Source: Pocillopora verrucosa
Lineage: Eukaryota; Cnidaria; Anthozoa; Scleractinia; Pocilloporidae
NCBI RefSeq assembly: GCF_036669915.1
Contig: NC_089318.1
Span: 21,702,755 to 21,766,754 of the forward strand
DNA length: 64,000 nt
Direction of reading: 5' to 3'
Shown here piece by piece: positions 1 to 12,395 of this stretch. Numbering within the stretch: the first letter of the stretch is position 1; each line of letters begins with the position of its first letter. A model generated the notes under the pieces. The model saw only the letters and a list, made by a program, of their open reading frames with translations, searched no databases and was not told the origin of the DNA. A program made the translations under genes and the position numbers.

Positions 1-545
1 AGTGTCGTCGTGTAGCGAGAAAGTAACCATGTGCTTTGTTAACGCGCTAGTCGCCGGCAATTTCTCATCATATGGTGAGTCTTAGGAGCTCGTGTATTTC
101 CAAATCCCGTTCCAACAGTGATTAAGTGTTTGTTTTGTAGGTTTTTACTTGCGAGGTGAAGCTTGTTAGCCAAAGATGAGACTCCAATTCCGATCCTGTT
201 GTGTTGTTAAGAAAATATGCTGAGTGTGCAACTCTCGATTATTAAACCTTGTGTTCAAGAACCCTTGTGTTGTGAAGGCGCGTTCTTTGTCCCCTGCACA
301 TTTTCTAAGGTGCTGACAGGGACTTGTTGAACAATCTAAAGCTTCTTTAGTTGGTGATCATTTCCTTTATTCTCAAGAAATAAGATGTGCATCACTCTTG
401 TGGGTCAAAAGGTTAAATTGTGTGCAGTGAGGTTTCTCTCACTCCTGATTGGTCTTTTTTTCAAGGCACATACATGAACAGTCTTGAAGCATTTTAGGTA
501 TTCATGGTTTACTAAACTTTGTGGAGGTAAGAAAACATACTTATC

Positions 546-675
546 CAGTATGACATAGAGCCTATTTGAATTCCCACAGCGAGGACACAAACCATCCTGA
601 GAAACAGTATACTTTGTCCCTCTCAAGTCAGTTCCCTTAATCCTATCATCCATATCTATAATGTCAACACTGCAA
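546..675 (-). CDS. Candidate internal exon of an unidentified gene
   Basis: This is a minus-strand open segment bounded by a TTGCAG acceptor and an AA|GTATGT donor. Its predicted peptide contains VDIIDMDDRIKG, then a Cys-Pro-Arg-Cys pair followed by GNSNRL. That suggests half of a small zinc ribbon, but I do not recognise the family. Any downstream exons would lie off the left edge. A possible first exon is the minus-strand ATG at 1361 (Met-Ala-Glu-Ser-Ser), which has the same ATGGCGGA-type start context as NSL1 and PUS10 and would make a divergent pair with NSL1, 81 bp away. I could not find a clean donor to join the two. It could be a chance open frame. Confidence 0.3.
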
Positions 676-930
676 GAGAAACATAGATTGCAGCTGTTGT
701 ATAACATTACTAAAATACTCCATGGAATTAAAATATTTTTCACTAAGAATTCTCTTGGTGACGTGCAGCAAACTTGGAATCTGCATAATTTTAGTTTAAA
801 TAGTCTTGTGACCATGTATGTCTTTTGTGTTTATTCCTTTACATAGCTTACTTATTCATTTTTGTACATCACTTTTGTACTTCAATGTATATTTTTAAAC
901 AGGAAACAAGTCATTTGTATGCTTGGGCTA

Positions 931-1063
931 AACTTCAGAATACCCGGCCATTTTGGTCTGCCTCACTTACATGTGTCGGGAGGCTTTGAAGATCGAGGCA
1001 TAACACAATAGACATTATTCTTAACCAATGACATGTAAATGAGTGGCCGGGTATTCTGAAGTT
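931..1063. repeat. Short palindromic element (MITE-like)
   Basis: A 20-bp inverted repeat (AACTTCAGAATACCCGGCCA at 931-950, its complement at 1044-1063) encloses about 93 bp. It has no coding content. The exact arms and small size suggest a non-autonomous DNA transposon. Its minus strand makes a spurious open frame. Confidence 0.7.
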
Positions 1064-1442
1064 GCTCCCACGTTGTGTATATTTTTTCCCAGTTTTTCCC
1101 GTCCCTAATTTTTTTCGGATTTCCTGGGTCACACGCCACCATATAAAAATGAACATACCACCAAATCAAAATACATTCATGATTTTGAAAAAATAAAACT
1201 AAACAATTATAAAACAAAAAAAAAGGAAAAAGAAAAGAAAACACACTTCATCATTTTCCAGAATGATTCATATGCTGACGGTTCAAAAGCTTGTAGGAAG
1301 GCGAGAAATATTCAAGCGAAGGCACCAAACTGAAAACTCGATTACTGCTACTTTCCGCCATGTTGGTACCTATCCCAAAGTGCTTGAGGGCCTTAGCAAA
1401 TAGCTACTCATGCGCAGCTTAAAAAGCGCGAAAAAAACAAAA

Positions 1443-4436
1443 ATGGCGGACGATGGAAGAGTCTCTGTTAATAGCAAACAAACAGTTCTCAGAATTCACG
1501 ATAAAATTAAAAAGGAAGTGCATGAAATAGCGAGTAAGAAGTCTTGGAATGCACAACAGAAAGAGGAATTTGAGAGAAAGCTGCTCGAGGTTGGAGGATT
1601 CTCTGATTTTCCTTGCATGAAAGAAATTTAAGCTTGATTTTTAAATGTATTAGGGTGCCAAGAACATGTCAATGTCTTGCAATTTAGCGATTTACGTGTA
1701 AATGTTAATTTTGACTGCTTTTCGCTTGATCAAGCTTTACAAGGAATCTGTTGAGGAAACTATCAAAGAAAACGTAACCATTGGCGGTCAGGCCTGGGAT
1801 AATGTAGGCGAGTCAGAAGCTTCAAGTAGTTCTCTTCTTCAGGAAGGTGTGTGCATGCGTATTAGAAAGTTTATATTTTGTACATTTGAGTGATCTTTAT
1901 TCTAAGCGTATGTGAGCGATGTAATAAAGCCTAAGACCGAGGGCTCACAAGCTTGGAGCTTTTCAAGTCGCTGTAATGAATTTTGGCTAACTTGAGCCAT
2001 AACATGCTCGCTATAACGAAGATTTTGATTTAGTCCCCTGTGAAATGATTTTTTTGCTATTTTACGACTTGCTCTACAGCTTGATACACTGCTTGTCACT
2101 GAAACAAGCAAATTGGCTGGAAATGACTAATGGAAGTCCATTGCACTTCTTGATAGATAGTATATCATGCAAAAGTTTATCTCTCTTTAACCCTTTAACT
2201 CCCACAAGTGACCAAGACAGAATTTCTCCTTGTCAATACAATATCAACCAGATGAGTGATGAGAATTAAGAAAAATGTCGATTTGGGAAAAATAAGTTGA
2301 TCCAATACTAAATTCTCTGAGCTAACATTATAAAAAGTATATGGTTGACAGTTAGGAGAATTACAAATTTGATCTGGGAGTTAAAGGGTTAACTTCAGAC
2401 CACAATCTCAAGGTAATTCTGGTTGTCGAATTTGTGGCAAATTTAGCTGTTAAAATTTTTCTTGCCATGGCAACCAAAATGTGTTCAGTCCACTTGGAGA
2501 ACTGAGACCATAGACATGACAAAATTTTCCAGGTAACATAACGCTAAGCTTCCAAAGAATCTGCATCATGACTCATCTTCTAACTCATGTTATTCTCAAC
2601 AATAACACAACATTCAATGGAATAGAGCCCAAAATGTCAGAAAATACTTCTGTTAGAGTCTAGACTGTCAAAATTTCTCAGGGATGTTCATACTTTTTGG
2701 GAAGAGCAGGCCTTCTAGGCTTTCAAAACTACCAGCTGCCTGCCATTCTTAACTACCCTTTTGTTGCAAACATTTTGGAGTTCACTGTGCAGTGCTAAAG
2801 GACCCTTTAGTTGCAGAAGTTTCAAACGTTTTTTGTTATGACCTATTTTGAAAATGTTCTTCAGTCCCCAATGATTACTGGTCCTTAATTTGCAGAAATG
2901 GAGCCCCTTAACAGAGACAGAATTACAGAAGTTCTTCAAATATGTTCTGAACTGGATGATATGATCAGAGATACCACACAGAAACGTAAAAAATATCCTC
3001 AGCAAATTGTTGAAGGAGTCAGTAACATTCTTCAGAGCCATAAGGAATTTTTGGTGAGATGATCAATAACAGTACATTTACACCAAACCAGAGCCTTATT
3101 CACAGACTGACAAACCCTCGCATTTCAAGCAGTATTGAATTTGAGACCTCAGCTTTTATTTTAACTGCCTCTTAAGTAGTGTTCATAAATGCAATGATCA
3201 CTAATCTGCAAGTCAATTATATGATATTCTTATATCCACAACAGAACATTCTCCAGAGCAAATTAAGTATGCATCGTTGTCAGCTCAAGTAGAAAATTAT
3301 AGACATTTTATTTGTATCTCTGTTCCAATCAAAATGCATGGTAAATGGCCATGTACAGAGAGAATAAACAACTTTATCAATAAATGAATTGCATTAATAA
3401 AATAATAGTAATCTTTAATGAGGATGCCAACGTCACAAAGTGGTTTATAGAAGGGTCCTCAGAAATCTAATGATTTCTTGTGTATTTTTACCTGTAGGAA
3501 AACTATCAGCCGGTGATTAAAAGCAACTTATTGTCTGGTGGGTCCAATGTCATAACACCAGGTGAGGCAACAATTTTGTTCATTTTCTATCTGTAAAACC
3601 TTTTTTTTTAAATTTTATTTTACAACATGGGATGTTGTCCATAGAAGAGTAATTCAGCAGAAGTCTTAACTTGTAGTGAACTTCATGTGTGTTGGGCGGA
3701 TACTTACTCTTTTGAATGTTTGTGGTGGTTATATTGAATGGTCATGAAGTTTTTTTTTAATTGTTTGATTTTCAACTTTTATTTTAGATTTGGAAGAGTG
3801 CATACAGAGATTACAAGGAGCAGCATCTGATGTTATGCAGCTATCAAAGGTGTGTTTTTTATTAGAAAAAAAATGACAGAGGGGTTTGAGGTACATGTAG
3901 TTGTATACAAGAGTACATTGTGGCTTTTGTTGACTAGCTTAGCATGGTTCTGAAGTTTTTTTAAATTTATAATAAAGTGTTTTTGTTGTTTTCAACAAAG
4001 TCTCAATGAGAGAGAGAGCTCCCACTTATGCTTCCACATGAACTTTGTTTGCTGGAATGTAAAATTTGCCTTGAAAGTTGCCTCTGAAATAAATGACCTC
4101 TAAGCCATTTTAATTCATTTTTGATTGGTTAACAGTATTTTTTCTTTTCTATTTTTGTTCTAGTCTTTTCCTGAACTTCACAGCAAAGCTGAACGTCTTC
4201 AGCAAGCTGTCCATTCCCGTCAAGCCATGCAGGAATGTGAGACTGATGGCGTTTTATTTGCATTAGAAAATAAGAATGAGACTTTGAACTCATCTTCCAC
4301 TGAACCAACGGTGTTGCAAGAAGATGAAAGCACTGAAAAATTGAAGATGGTAGATTTTCTGTGGTGGGGCGGGGAGAGGCGCAGGTCACGTCCTCCTGTG
4401 AGATTTGATGCTTCTCAAAATACTTATGGCCTGTGA
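1443..4436 (+). CDS. NSL1: Kinetochore protein NSL1 homologue (MIS12 complex subunit)
   Basis: This is the NSL1 subunit of the MIS12 complex, which bridges centromeric chromatin and the NDC80 complex at the outer kinetochore. There are six exons: 1443-1589, 1735-1846, 2896-3053, 3498-3561, 3788-3849 and 4164-4436. All are phase-consistent and encode 271 residues against about 281 in human. Likeness to human NSL1 includes the ENVTIGGQAW block (human ENISINGQAW), TTQKRKKYPQQI (human ATKRKQYPRKI), the following NYQPVI (human QYHPVV) and a basic C-terminal tail with a PxRF-like patch. The start is the ATG in an AAAATGGCGGAC context; an in-frame ATG 11 codons upstream is less likely. The next gene follows 1.7 kb downstream on the same strand. 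The family call rests on scattered blocks, because NSL1 evolves fast. Confidence 0.87.
2187..2392. repeat. MITE family 1 copy (TTAACCCTTTAACTCCCA termini) in NSL1 intron 2
   Basis: An 18-bp perfect terminal inverted repeat (TTAACCCTTTAACTCCCA at 2187-2204, complement at 2375-2392) flanks about 170 bp of non-coding DNA. Related copies lie at 12067-12276 and, reversed and shortened, at 24888-25022. The copy sits wholly inside an intron. Confidence 0.85.
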
Positions 4437-6132
4437 ATTTATGGCTATTTTATTTAGTAACAATGATAAGTGATTAGTTGTTTTAGCAGTTGCTGTAAAC
4501 TGGCATGTAGTTTCATATCCTTTGTACAGAAAGTATGTTCAGGAGTCAATTTTTATTTATGATACTTTTGTTGTTGTTTTTTTTTTGGTACCATGATCAC
4601 TGCTTTTAAGGAAATGAAAATGTTATATTTTATTTTGTACTTGCCGATTCAAATTAATTTTTAACCTTTGAAGGTTAAATAGGAAAACTGAATATTTCTA
4701 AATTCAATTTTGTACACTTAGGGTATAAAAATTATAGATTAGATGACCACTGGTTTTCATGCTGCAAGTTTTTTGCTTCCCACTTTCTTCTGTTGCTAAA
4801 GAAGATAAAGAATTAAAAAAATTGTGCAAAAGAACATTTGCTTGTAGCATATTTGCTGCATTGAAAAATGTAAGTGTCATATTAAGTGTAAATAGTATGG
4901 ATTAATTTGATACAGTGTTGGGCAAAAAATCTACCAGTAGTACACTCACTCATTGTAGTGAAAGTTCAATGTAAATAAAAGAAAATTCCTTGGTTGTTAC
5001 AATCGCAGTATATGAAAACTTCATTTATTAGAAATTAATAAATAAGTTTTTGACCAGTAAGTCCCATCATGTATTTCAAATATTGATGTCATGTTCATTA
5101 TCAGACAGAGTTTTTCATTAATCATCTTTGCAGTAGTTGTCTGTTTGAAGAGAGAGTGCTGTTTGACTATACAAAACAGTTCCTGCGAGGAAGACTACTC
5201 TCCATGTGGGAATTTAGGATAAATGTCTGAGCAGTTGAGGGTGGAGGTAGGGAAAGGGTAGAGTTATTTCTTTCCTAAGAGAGACTAGCATCTAAATTCT
5301 CTTTATGATATCACCCCCAAACTGCATAGTAAGGTTACAAGGATAAAAGAACTGATCACCAACTAAAAAAGCTCCTGATTGTTTAACAAATTCTCCCTGT
5401 CAACATCTAAGGAAATGTGAAGAGATAAGTGTGGAGAATACCTACACTGATGTTAGAGTGTCAGGGGTTAAAGTGAAAGGTGATACTTTGAGCACAAAAC
5501 ATGTGGACAACTGGATAAAGAGCAGTTTATAGAAGGGGGGGGAGGAGGGGAGGAGGAAGGAATCTACCATTGTTTGTATTCCATTCGAGATCGCAAAAAA
5601 AAAAACGAATAAAGGAACAATTTGAAATTAGGATGTTTTAAGTAATGTCTCTTAAGTTGATAGCTCTCTGGATCCTTAGCAACTGTGAGCTTGACAGAGT
5701 ATCAAAATCATCAGTTGATCACCTGAGATTATGCCTGGGATTACGAAGGATAACTTGAGAGCCATTGTAATAATAATGGGAAACAGGATGGGGTGAACAT
5801 ACCTGTAAATATTGTAGTGTCTGTTTATACAGTAGATACCTGAATTGATTTAAGAATTTCAGATGGTCCTGCCTGTCAGTAATGGGTTGCATAAAATTGG
5901 AAAGAAAAAAAAAATTAGGACACTTTTGTAAAACGATTTCAAATCACAAATAAATCATGGGGTTCCCTTTCATATTTTCCTCCTTGTAAGATAAGTGATG
6001 TGTAGAGACAAACTGTTATCCAGTTCCTAAAGGTGCGCGCGAGGATGACAGAACGAGGAGAAACTGGAACAAATAATTTGCGTTGGTATACATTCCATTC
6101 ACCTTACACAACATGTACCTCTGATTTCTAAA
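4437..6132. other. NSL1 3' flank and intergenic DNA
   Basis: This is A/T-rich DNA with no open frame I would support. A poly(A) signal (AATAAA) occurs at 4974. Positions 5278-5472 belong to a dispersed repeat family seen also at 31404-31609. A purine-only G-rich run lies near 5535-5560. Confidence 0.6.
5278..5472 (+). repeat. Dispersed repeat family 2 copy
   Basis: It shares the block order GACTAGCATCTAA, GATCACCAACTAAA, GGAAATG and TGATGTTAG...GGGTTAA with 31404-31609. The reverse complement of the same family is at 26231-26425 and 60965-61155. There is no coding content. Confidence 0.65.
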
Positions 6133-9100
6133 ATGGCGAACGTTGAGGAGACGGCGACCGAAAACGACAGCGAGAATTATGATATGCCTCCACCTAATCT
6201 TCCGACAAAACCTCTAGACCAGGCAAAAATTGTAAAGGAAGAATCAAAATCAAAACCTTTATCAAAAGAAAAGAAGGAATCGGTGCCAGAATTGCCCTAC
6301 AAGGAACCATCCTGGAGTGGTATCCCAGACGAATTCTACAACTTGGAAGTTTTGAAGAATGGATGCATAATAACAAATGTTGATCTCACTAGTAAACCTT
6401 TTCATGTGTTTGGAAGGCTTCCTAGTTGTGATGTTAGCTTAGAACATCCTTCGGTTTCTAGATACCACGCGGTGATTCAGTACAAGACGAGCGATACCTC
6501 AAACAGCGAGAAGGGTTTTTACCTCTATGACCTTGGTAGCACGCACGGAACATTCGTCAACAAGTCAAGACTTGAATCTAAACGTTACTATAGACTGCGT
6601 GTAGGATATGTGATTAAGTTTGGGGGAAGCTCCAGATTATTTATTCTCCAGGTAAGCTCGAATCTGAAATGGTGCAGAAAAAAATCTAATTATTATAGTG
6701 GTTTGTCTTTGATTGATTCGATCCATTCATTATGTGGATTATTGTGTAAAGATGCGTGTATTGATGAAAGCACACACACATACCGTATTACGAATGTACA
6801 TTAAAAAGATTACGCGCTTCTGATTGGTTGAAAACGAGTGTATTTTCATGTAACACGAGTGTAAAGTTGTAACATGAGTGCAAATTACAACATGATTTCT
6901 CGTGCAATTTGGTGTAAATAAGCACTTATAAATTTTCCAAAGACTAGGGCTTGTACAATTTTGTTGTCTTTGAAAATTTGACTTGTGCTTATTAACACCA
7001 AATTGCGCTCAAAATCATGTTGTTACCTATACTTATTGCATCAAGCACCCAACCTTGAATAAGTGCCCACCTCAAATAAGAGCCCACTTTGAGTAAGTGC
7101 CCACCCTGTGGGTAAAAAAAGCTTAGCACCTAGTCTCTAGTAAGCACCCATTTCAAATCATTGAGTGTACTTCCCTCCATAATACTGTGTTATTTTGCTT
7201 TTGTCTGCAGGGCCCTGAAGATGGTGAAGAATCTGATTCAAATGCTGCTATACAAACAGAAAAACAAACAGAAGTCAGGAGCAGTGAAGTAGGCAGAGTT
7301 ATGACAGAAGAGGAATATGAAGAATGGAAGAAAGAAAGAGAGGGAGGAAAACAAAATGAAGAAGATACAGGAATTGATTGGGGAATGGGTAATAATTTAT
7401 ATTGAGTAAAAATTTATTCTGCATTCAAAGAGAAGAGAAGTCTTATTTTGGCCATTTGCTAATTTTTTTCTTCAAATAACTGGCCCACTGAGTTTTTTAA
7501 CTGTTACATTAGCACTATTGATGTTATAAAAGGGGTAAGATTTTCTCGTTTTTGAAAATTGCATCAAGTATGATATAGCTTGCTTTGCTTTCACTTGTAT
7601 CTGAGAATTATGAGTTGTTCATAGCATATTAAGTATAATTATAAATTTTGAGCCGTCCAGCAAAATTAAATGGTTTCCCTTTTCAAAAATAAATATATAG
7701 CACTTATTACTTGTGACATAAGTGGTCCCTTGCAATGATCATATCCTTTTATTTAATTCCTTAGGGGAAGATGCAGTTGAAGAGCCTGCATATCCACCTG
7801 ATTTTGGTGAAACTGAGAAGACTGAGGAGCATCATTTCAAAGATCCTAAGAAGACTTTGAGAGGATTCTTTGAAAGAGAAGGTTTTTAACATTAATTATG
7901 ATTGTGGTTCTTCATGAAGTTTTTTGTGTCAGTAGTGTCCCATTTATGTTGTTTATTTTTTCTTTGTTCTATGTTCAGTGACTCTGATTAATTGTGCTGT
8001 AATATTTTATTGTTATGGTTGTCAGGGCTGGAGTTAGAGTATGATGTGGAAGAGAAAGGTCCAGGTCATGCAAAAGTTTTTCACTGCAGAGTAAAGTAAG
8101 TGAAATTTTGAAATGACATGGCCTTTATGGTAAGAAGGCTGGATTTGAAAACTGGAGGTCCTGGGTTCAAATTGTCCACTTTTCATCTCAAGAAGATTTG
8201 CTGCTCTATAGTTTTGAGTCCTACTCCATTGCTATGATTTATGTCTTGTAGAATTTGGGGTATTGGTTTAAATGTTATACAAAAATACAAAATTTATGTT
8301 GTATTTTCTTTGGTTGGTGATTTAATACCATGACCTATAAACAAAGTTATTACTATTATAGTTATAACCAATAGTATGAATTATTATTATATTTATTAAC
8401 TCTCATGATATCATTAAAACTACGGTAATCACATTTCAAATAATGACTATAATAATTTTGATATGATATTTTATTAATAACATAACCCTTTAAACCCTAA
8501 TGGTGACCAGCATTGTTTCTCCTTACATCTGTTTGATAAACAAATTCTCCTTGTCAACACAAAAGTAAATGTATATAGAAGAGTGTGGAGAAAATGAAGA
8601 TTGACCATGTTACATTTTTTATAGATTGCCAATAGATGGGCCAAGTGGTGATCCTCTTTATGCCGAGGCTGCTATCACAGGAAGGAAGAAGGAAGCAGTA
8701 TTGGAGTGTGCAAAGGAGGCATGTCGAATGCTGGATGCTGCTGGCCTCCTGAGACAGTCCTCTCACGGTAGTGGACCACTTTATATTTGGATCAGTCAGA
8801 TAAATTGATGGTTGATTTTAATAATCATAAGAAATTATATGTTTCATTTATCTCTCTTAAGTCAATTTCAAGTTGGAGATGGATTCTATTAAATGTGTTA
8901 ATTCTAGTTTTGTTGTTTCCCATGTAGAGAGTAGGAAACACAAAGAGAAAAATTGGGAAGAAAATGATTTTTATGACAGTGATGAAGACAATTTCTTGGA
9001 TAGAACTGGATCAGGTCAGTTGTTATTTGTTGCTGATAAATATCTGTGTTGAACAAAACATAAATTGTTAATTTACAAGGAAACGTGAAGCAGCCTGAGC

Positions 9101-12100
9101 AGAGAATTAACAATCAGATCTTGGGGGTTTAATTGTTAATAACTTTGACTCTTTGATCTTATAGTTGAGAAGAAAAGAATACAAAGAATGAAGCGTGCCG
9201 GTAAAGATCAGTCCACCACAGAAACTTATGAATCTTTGGTAAAATATTTAAACACTTTACAAATCAGATCAATGTTTACATTAAATTATTGCATTGTGAC
9301 AGTTGGAATCATGCCCATATTTCCCTGTTCCCTGTTGTCTTTACTGAACGCATTAAATTGCTCTGGGTTTACTAAAAGTTCTCAAGCTTAAGACCCCTAT
9401 CCCAATATTGCAGCAGAATTCCCCCCCCCCCCCCCCCCTTACCAGCTAAGCTGCAAAGGACTCTTTGGTGAGCTAGGAAAGGTGTTAGGGTCATATAAAA
9501 TTATGAGACTGTCTGTATATAACAAATTCTTAACTTTGTGTTGTTATTGTTCTGAGCAAGACTTCAAAGCTTCAGATGTTGGATGATGAAATTTCAGATT
9601 GTGAGAGTCGATTAAAGCAAGATGCAGGGGGTAAGTTTTTTGTAAAGTGGATTTAATGGTTAAGATAGATGTTCGGAGAAATTCCATTTTGCAGTTGTTG
9701 GCTGCTATATTTTACTAGCCCTTTGTACTTGCAAATTCTACACGTGGTTTTCAAAGAGGACTAGAATTTGTCAGTGAGCATTTTCACCCTAATTTCCAGT
9801 GCAGTTTTTATTAATTGACATCTCATTTGGTTTGACTACTTCATGTTTTTTAGGAAGAAATGGTTCAATGTCTGGAGATGCTGACTCTTTGGATGATTTC
9901 ATGAGCTCGCTTGGAACATCACTAGACAAGACAACAAGGACTCAGATCAGAAGAAAAATATTTGACCTGAAAAAGGTGAATTTAGTAATAACTTTAAATT
10001 TACCATGAGTAACTGTGTGATTTGAGACTACATTGGTTTTACTTTTATGTTGCTTTGTGTTTGATCTTGAAATAATTTTCACACAAAGCCAAGAACATGT
10101 CTTTCCCTTTGGCCTCTCAATGTGTCCCTTCAAGATTTTTGTTACTACTTTCCACTAGTTTTGGTTCACAACACTCAATCAGTAAAATTGCCTTTTATGC
10201 ATGTAATGTTAAGTGGTAAAGGTATGAGGAAGGTCATGATGAGAAGATATGTAAATGCATAATATCTCCATTATTTTCTAGGAGAGACAAAGACTGGTCA
10301 AACTTGTTAATATTGCCAAGCCAGCTAATCTTCCACCAGTTGCAGAGTAAGAGGAATTTTCAATGGCAAATGTGAAATCTTATTTTAAACAATTTGCGAG
10401 AATATTCCACCCTCATATCTGTGTATTTACCATGAGCTGTGTCAAAATAACTTAATTTTAAAATAGAGTATGCAATTAGACCTAAATTGCTGTGTTTCTA
10501 AATTTGGTCCACCTAGTATTATTTGGGTATTTTTTTTTGTTTTGTTTTGAGGTTAATTAAAAATCACTGAAAAAATGTCAATTACTCCAAGGCAAGTTGC
10601 TACAAGCTGATACTTGTATTAACACCTTCATTAGCTATTTCTGACAATTGTTTTGCTTTTCAGGCAAGCACTTGATACTGATCTCAAAAAGTTTAGCACA
10701 GAATCCGAAAGTAAACCCACTGACTCTTCATCAAGTAAGACAGCAGATATAAACACAGATTCTAGACACACATTCTCAGCTATGCCAGAAGAAGAAAAAC
10801 AAACCAAAAGGTCAGCTGATAAGGAACATTTACATGAAAAGGTACTCAGGGACAACAGTCAATCACATCCTACAGAACAGAAAGAATTTGCTGTTCCTGT
10901 TTTGCCTGCTTTGGGTGAAAGGAAAAAAAATAAAAAAAAGAAGGATGTTGTAGTGCCATCAGACAGTGACAAGACTGTAGACATAGAAGAAACAGAAAAG
11001 TTTGAGCAAGAAGAAGATGGGGAGAGTGAACTAGGAAGGAAAAGAGTCAATTCAGATGTAGCGATGGACATGCAGGAAGATGATAAGAACAGAACAGAAG
11101 AAAATGTAAGCTGTGAATATTTCCCCTAAAATATGTATTGTATGTACATTAATTGTCAACGTCAAGTGGGAAGTATGATGGTATAAAATTATGTGATGAT
11201 AATTAGGAAAATGCTACTTAACAGAAAGTAAAATGGTCTACAAATCTCTTCTATTCAAAATGGGTAACTGAAATCTTAAGTTGTAGCAGTTACTTTGACC
11301 ACTTCATTTTTCTTTGCTTTTTTCCCTAGAATGAAGATATTCCAAAAAAGAGAAGAAAGATGAAGAAACGGTCATATGGTGTGCCCACACAGTGGCAGGC
11401 TGATAGTGACCCTTCATTTACTGCATGGATGCCTCCTGAAGGTTTGTCCACTTGTTGACTGTTGAAAGTGACTGGTTGTACAGTTCTTATAACTTACGGA
11501 AGTGTTCCTCCAAAGGACAAGAAAATGTTTGTGAGGTGCAAACTAAGGAAGTTGAAAGGTGGTATGGTCTAAATGATCAAATAAAAAAAAAAAAAACACC
11601 AAGGTACATAAACCACCTTTCATGCCATCTGTTCAGTGATGTTCTCTGATTAAGGGAGACCTACTTAGACATGGCCACAAGTCAAGCTGATGAAGTCGCT
11701 TTAATAAAGGGCTAATGCCTGAAACTCAACTACAGAGGTGGTAAATTTACAATATCAACTCAGTTGATAAATCCAAATTATCCTGTGCCACCTGCACTGA
11801 CTCAGCATCACAGTCTCTTTAGAAGCTTACCACATTTATACAAAGGCTGAGTTTTTGATTAGAATAGTTTCTGCAAGGCTCAAAAACTATGTTGAGATCA
11901 AACTAGAAGCTTACCCAACAACTGGAATGGCAGAGGAAAATGTATCTTGTCAATGAATGGGAATTTCCTGGTAACAAAATAAAAATTAATTGGTGTTTGT
12001 CATGGTCAGAAGTTGTCTTAGTTGACTGGGGTGGCACTGGAGGATTATTTGGACAAGATTGGTGATTTAACCCTTAAATTCTTAAGAGTTGTCAAAACAG

Positions 12101-12395
12101 AATCTCCCTTTACATTATTGATACAAAATCAAGAAGACAAGTGACTGGAATGAAGAAAAATATCATTAAGGGGATTATTAGTGATCCAATACCAAATACT
12201 CCAAACTATCATCATCAGAATTGTATGGCAGACAGTAAGGAGAATTGTTAATGAGATCTTGGGAGTGAAAGGGTAAAGATCAACACCAATAATAGGAAAT
12301 AATAAGTGACCAGGCTATTAATGATCTTTTTGTTTTGGTTCTCAGGTCAGACAGGGGATGGAAAAACACATTTGAATGAAAAGTTTGGCTACTAA
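6133..12395 (+). CDS. SLC4A1AP: Kanadaptin (SLC4A1-adaptor protein), FHA-domain protein
   Basis: A nuclear-enriched adaptor first described as a partner of the kidney anion exchanger. It has thirteen exons: 6133-6651, 7211-7388, 7765-7881, 8026-8095, 8625-8767, 8928-9014, 9165-9238, 9561-9630, 9854-9975, 10282-10346, 10664-11105, 11330-11441 and 12346-12395, giving 682 residues (human 742-796). An N-terminal FHA domain spans about residues 70-173 and has all phosphothreonine-binding hallmarks: FGR at 93-95, SRYH at 109-112 and GSTHGTFVN at 135-143. Further blocks match human kanadaptin: WGMGEDAVE, the dsRBD-like KKEAVLECAKEACRMLDAAG, ENDFYDSDEDNFLDRTG, and the extreme C-terminus GQTGDGKTHLNEKFGY. 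A low-complexity acidic/lysine segment fills exon 11. Introns carry palindromic elements at 6887-7026 and 12067-12276. No frame damage is seen. Confidence 0.95.
6887..7026. repeat. Palindromic element in SLC4A1AP intron 1
   Basis: The arms 6887-6925 and 6984-7026 are imperfect inverted repeats (ACAACATGAT...CAATTTGGTG against its complement) around a short centre. It is MITE-like and has no coding content. Confidence 0.7.
9420..9439. repeat. Poly-C tract in SLC4A1AP intron 7
   Basis: A run of about 18-20 C residues follows AGAATT. Such runs are commonly miscounted in assemblies, so the length is uncertain. A similar poly-G run occurs near 12932-12943. Confidence 0.8.
12067..12276. repeat. 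MITE family 1 copy in the last intron of SLC4A1AP
   Basis: It begins TTAACCCTTAAATTC and ends GGGAGTGAAAGGGTAA, a diverged version of the 2187-2392 element with the same internal order (GAATCTCC, AGTGATCCAATACCAAAT, GACAGTAAGGAGAATT). It lies 69 bp before the final exon. Confidence 0.75.

Larger units (their letters stand above)
1..1358. other. Left-edge non-coding stretch with a possible partial minus-strand exon
   Basis: No complete gene is visible here. Minus-strand bases about 675 to 546 form a plausible internal exon. They follow a pyrimidine-rich tract ending in TTGCAG, read open for about 43 codons including a CPRC pair, and end at a good donor (AA then GTATGT). Positions 300-425 resemble the dispersed repeat found again at 26.2 kb and 61.0 kb. 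A palindromic element lies at 931-1063. The opening 300 bases show nothing I recognise. Confidence 0.4.

Noticed and set aside
1-320. An LTR-like end (TATTAAACC...GTGTTCAAGAACCC) at the left edge
   Set aside because: There is no second copy or matching terminus in the window to support an LTR call.
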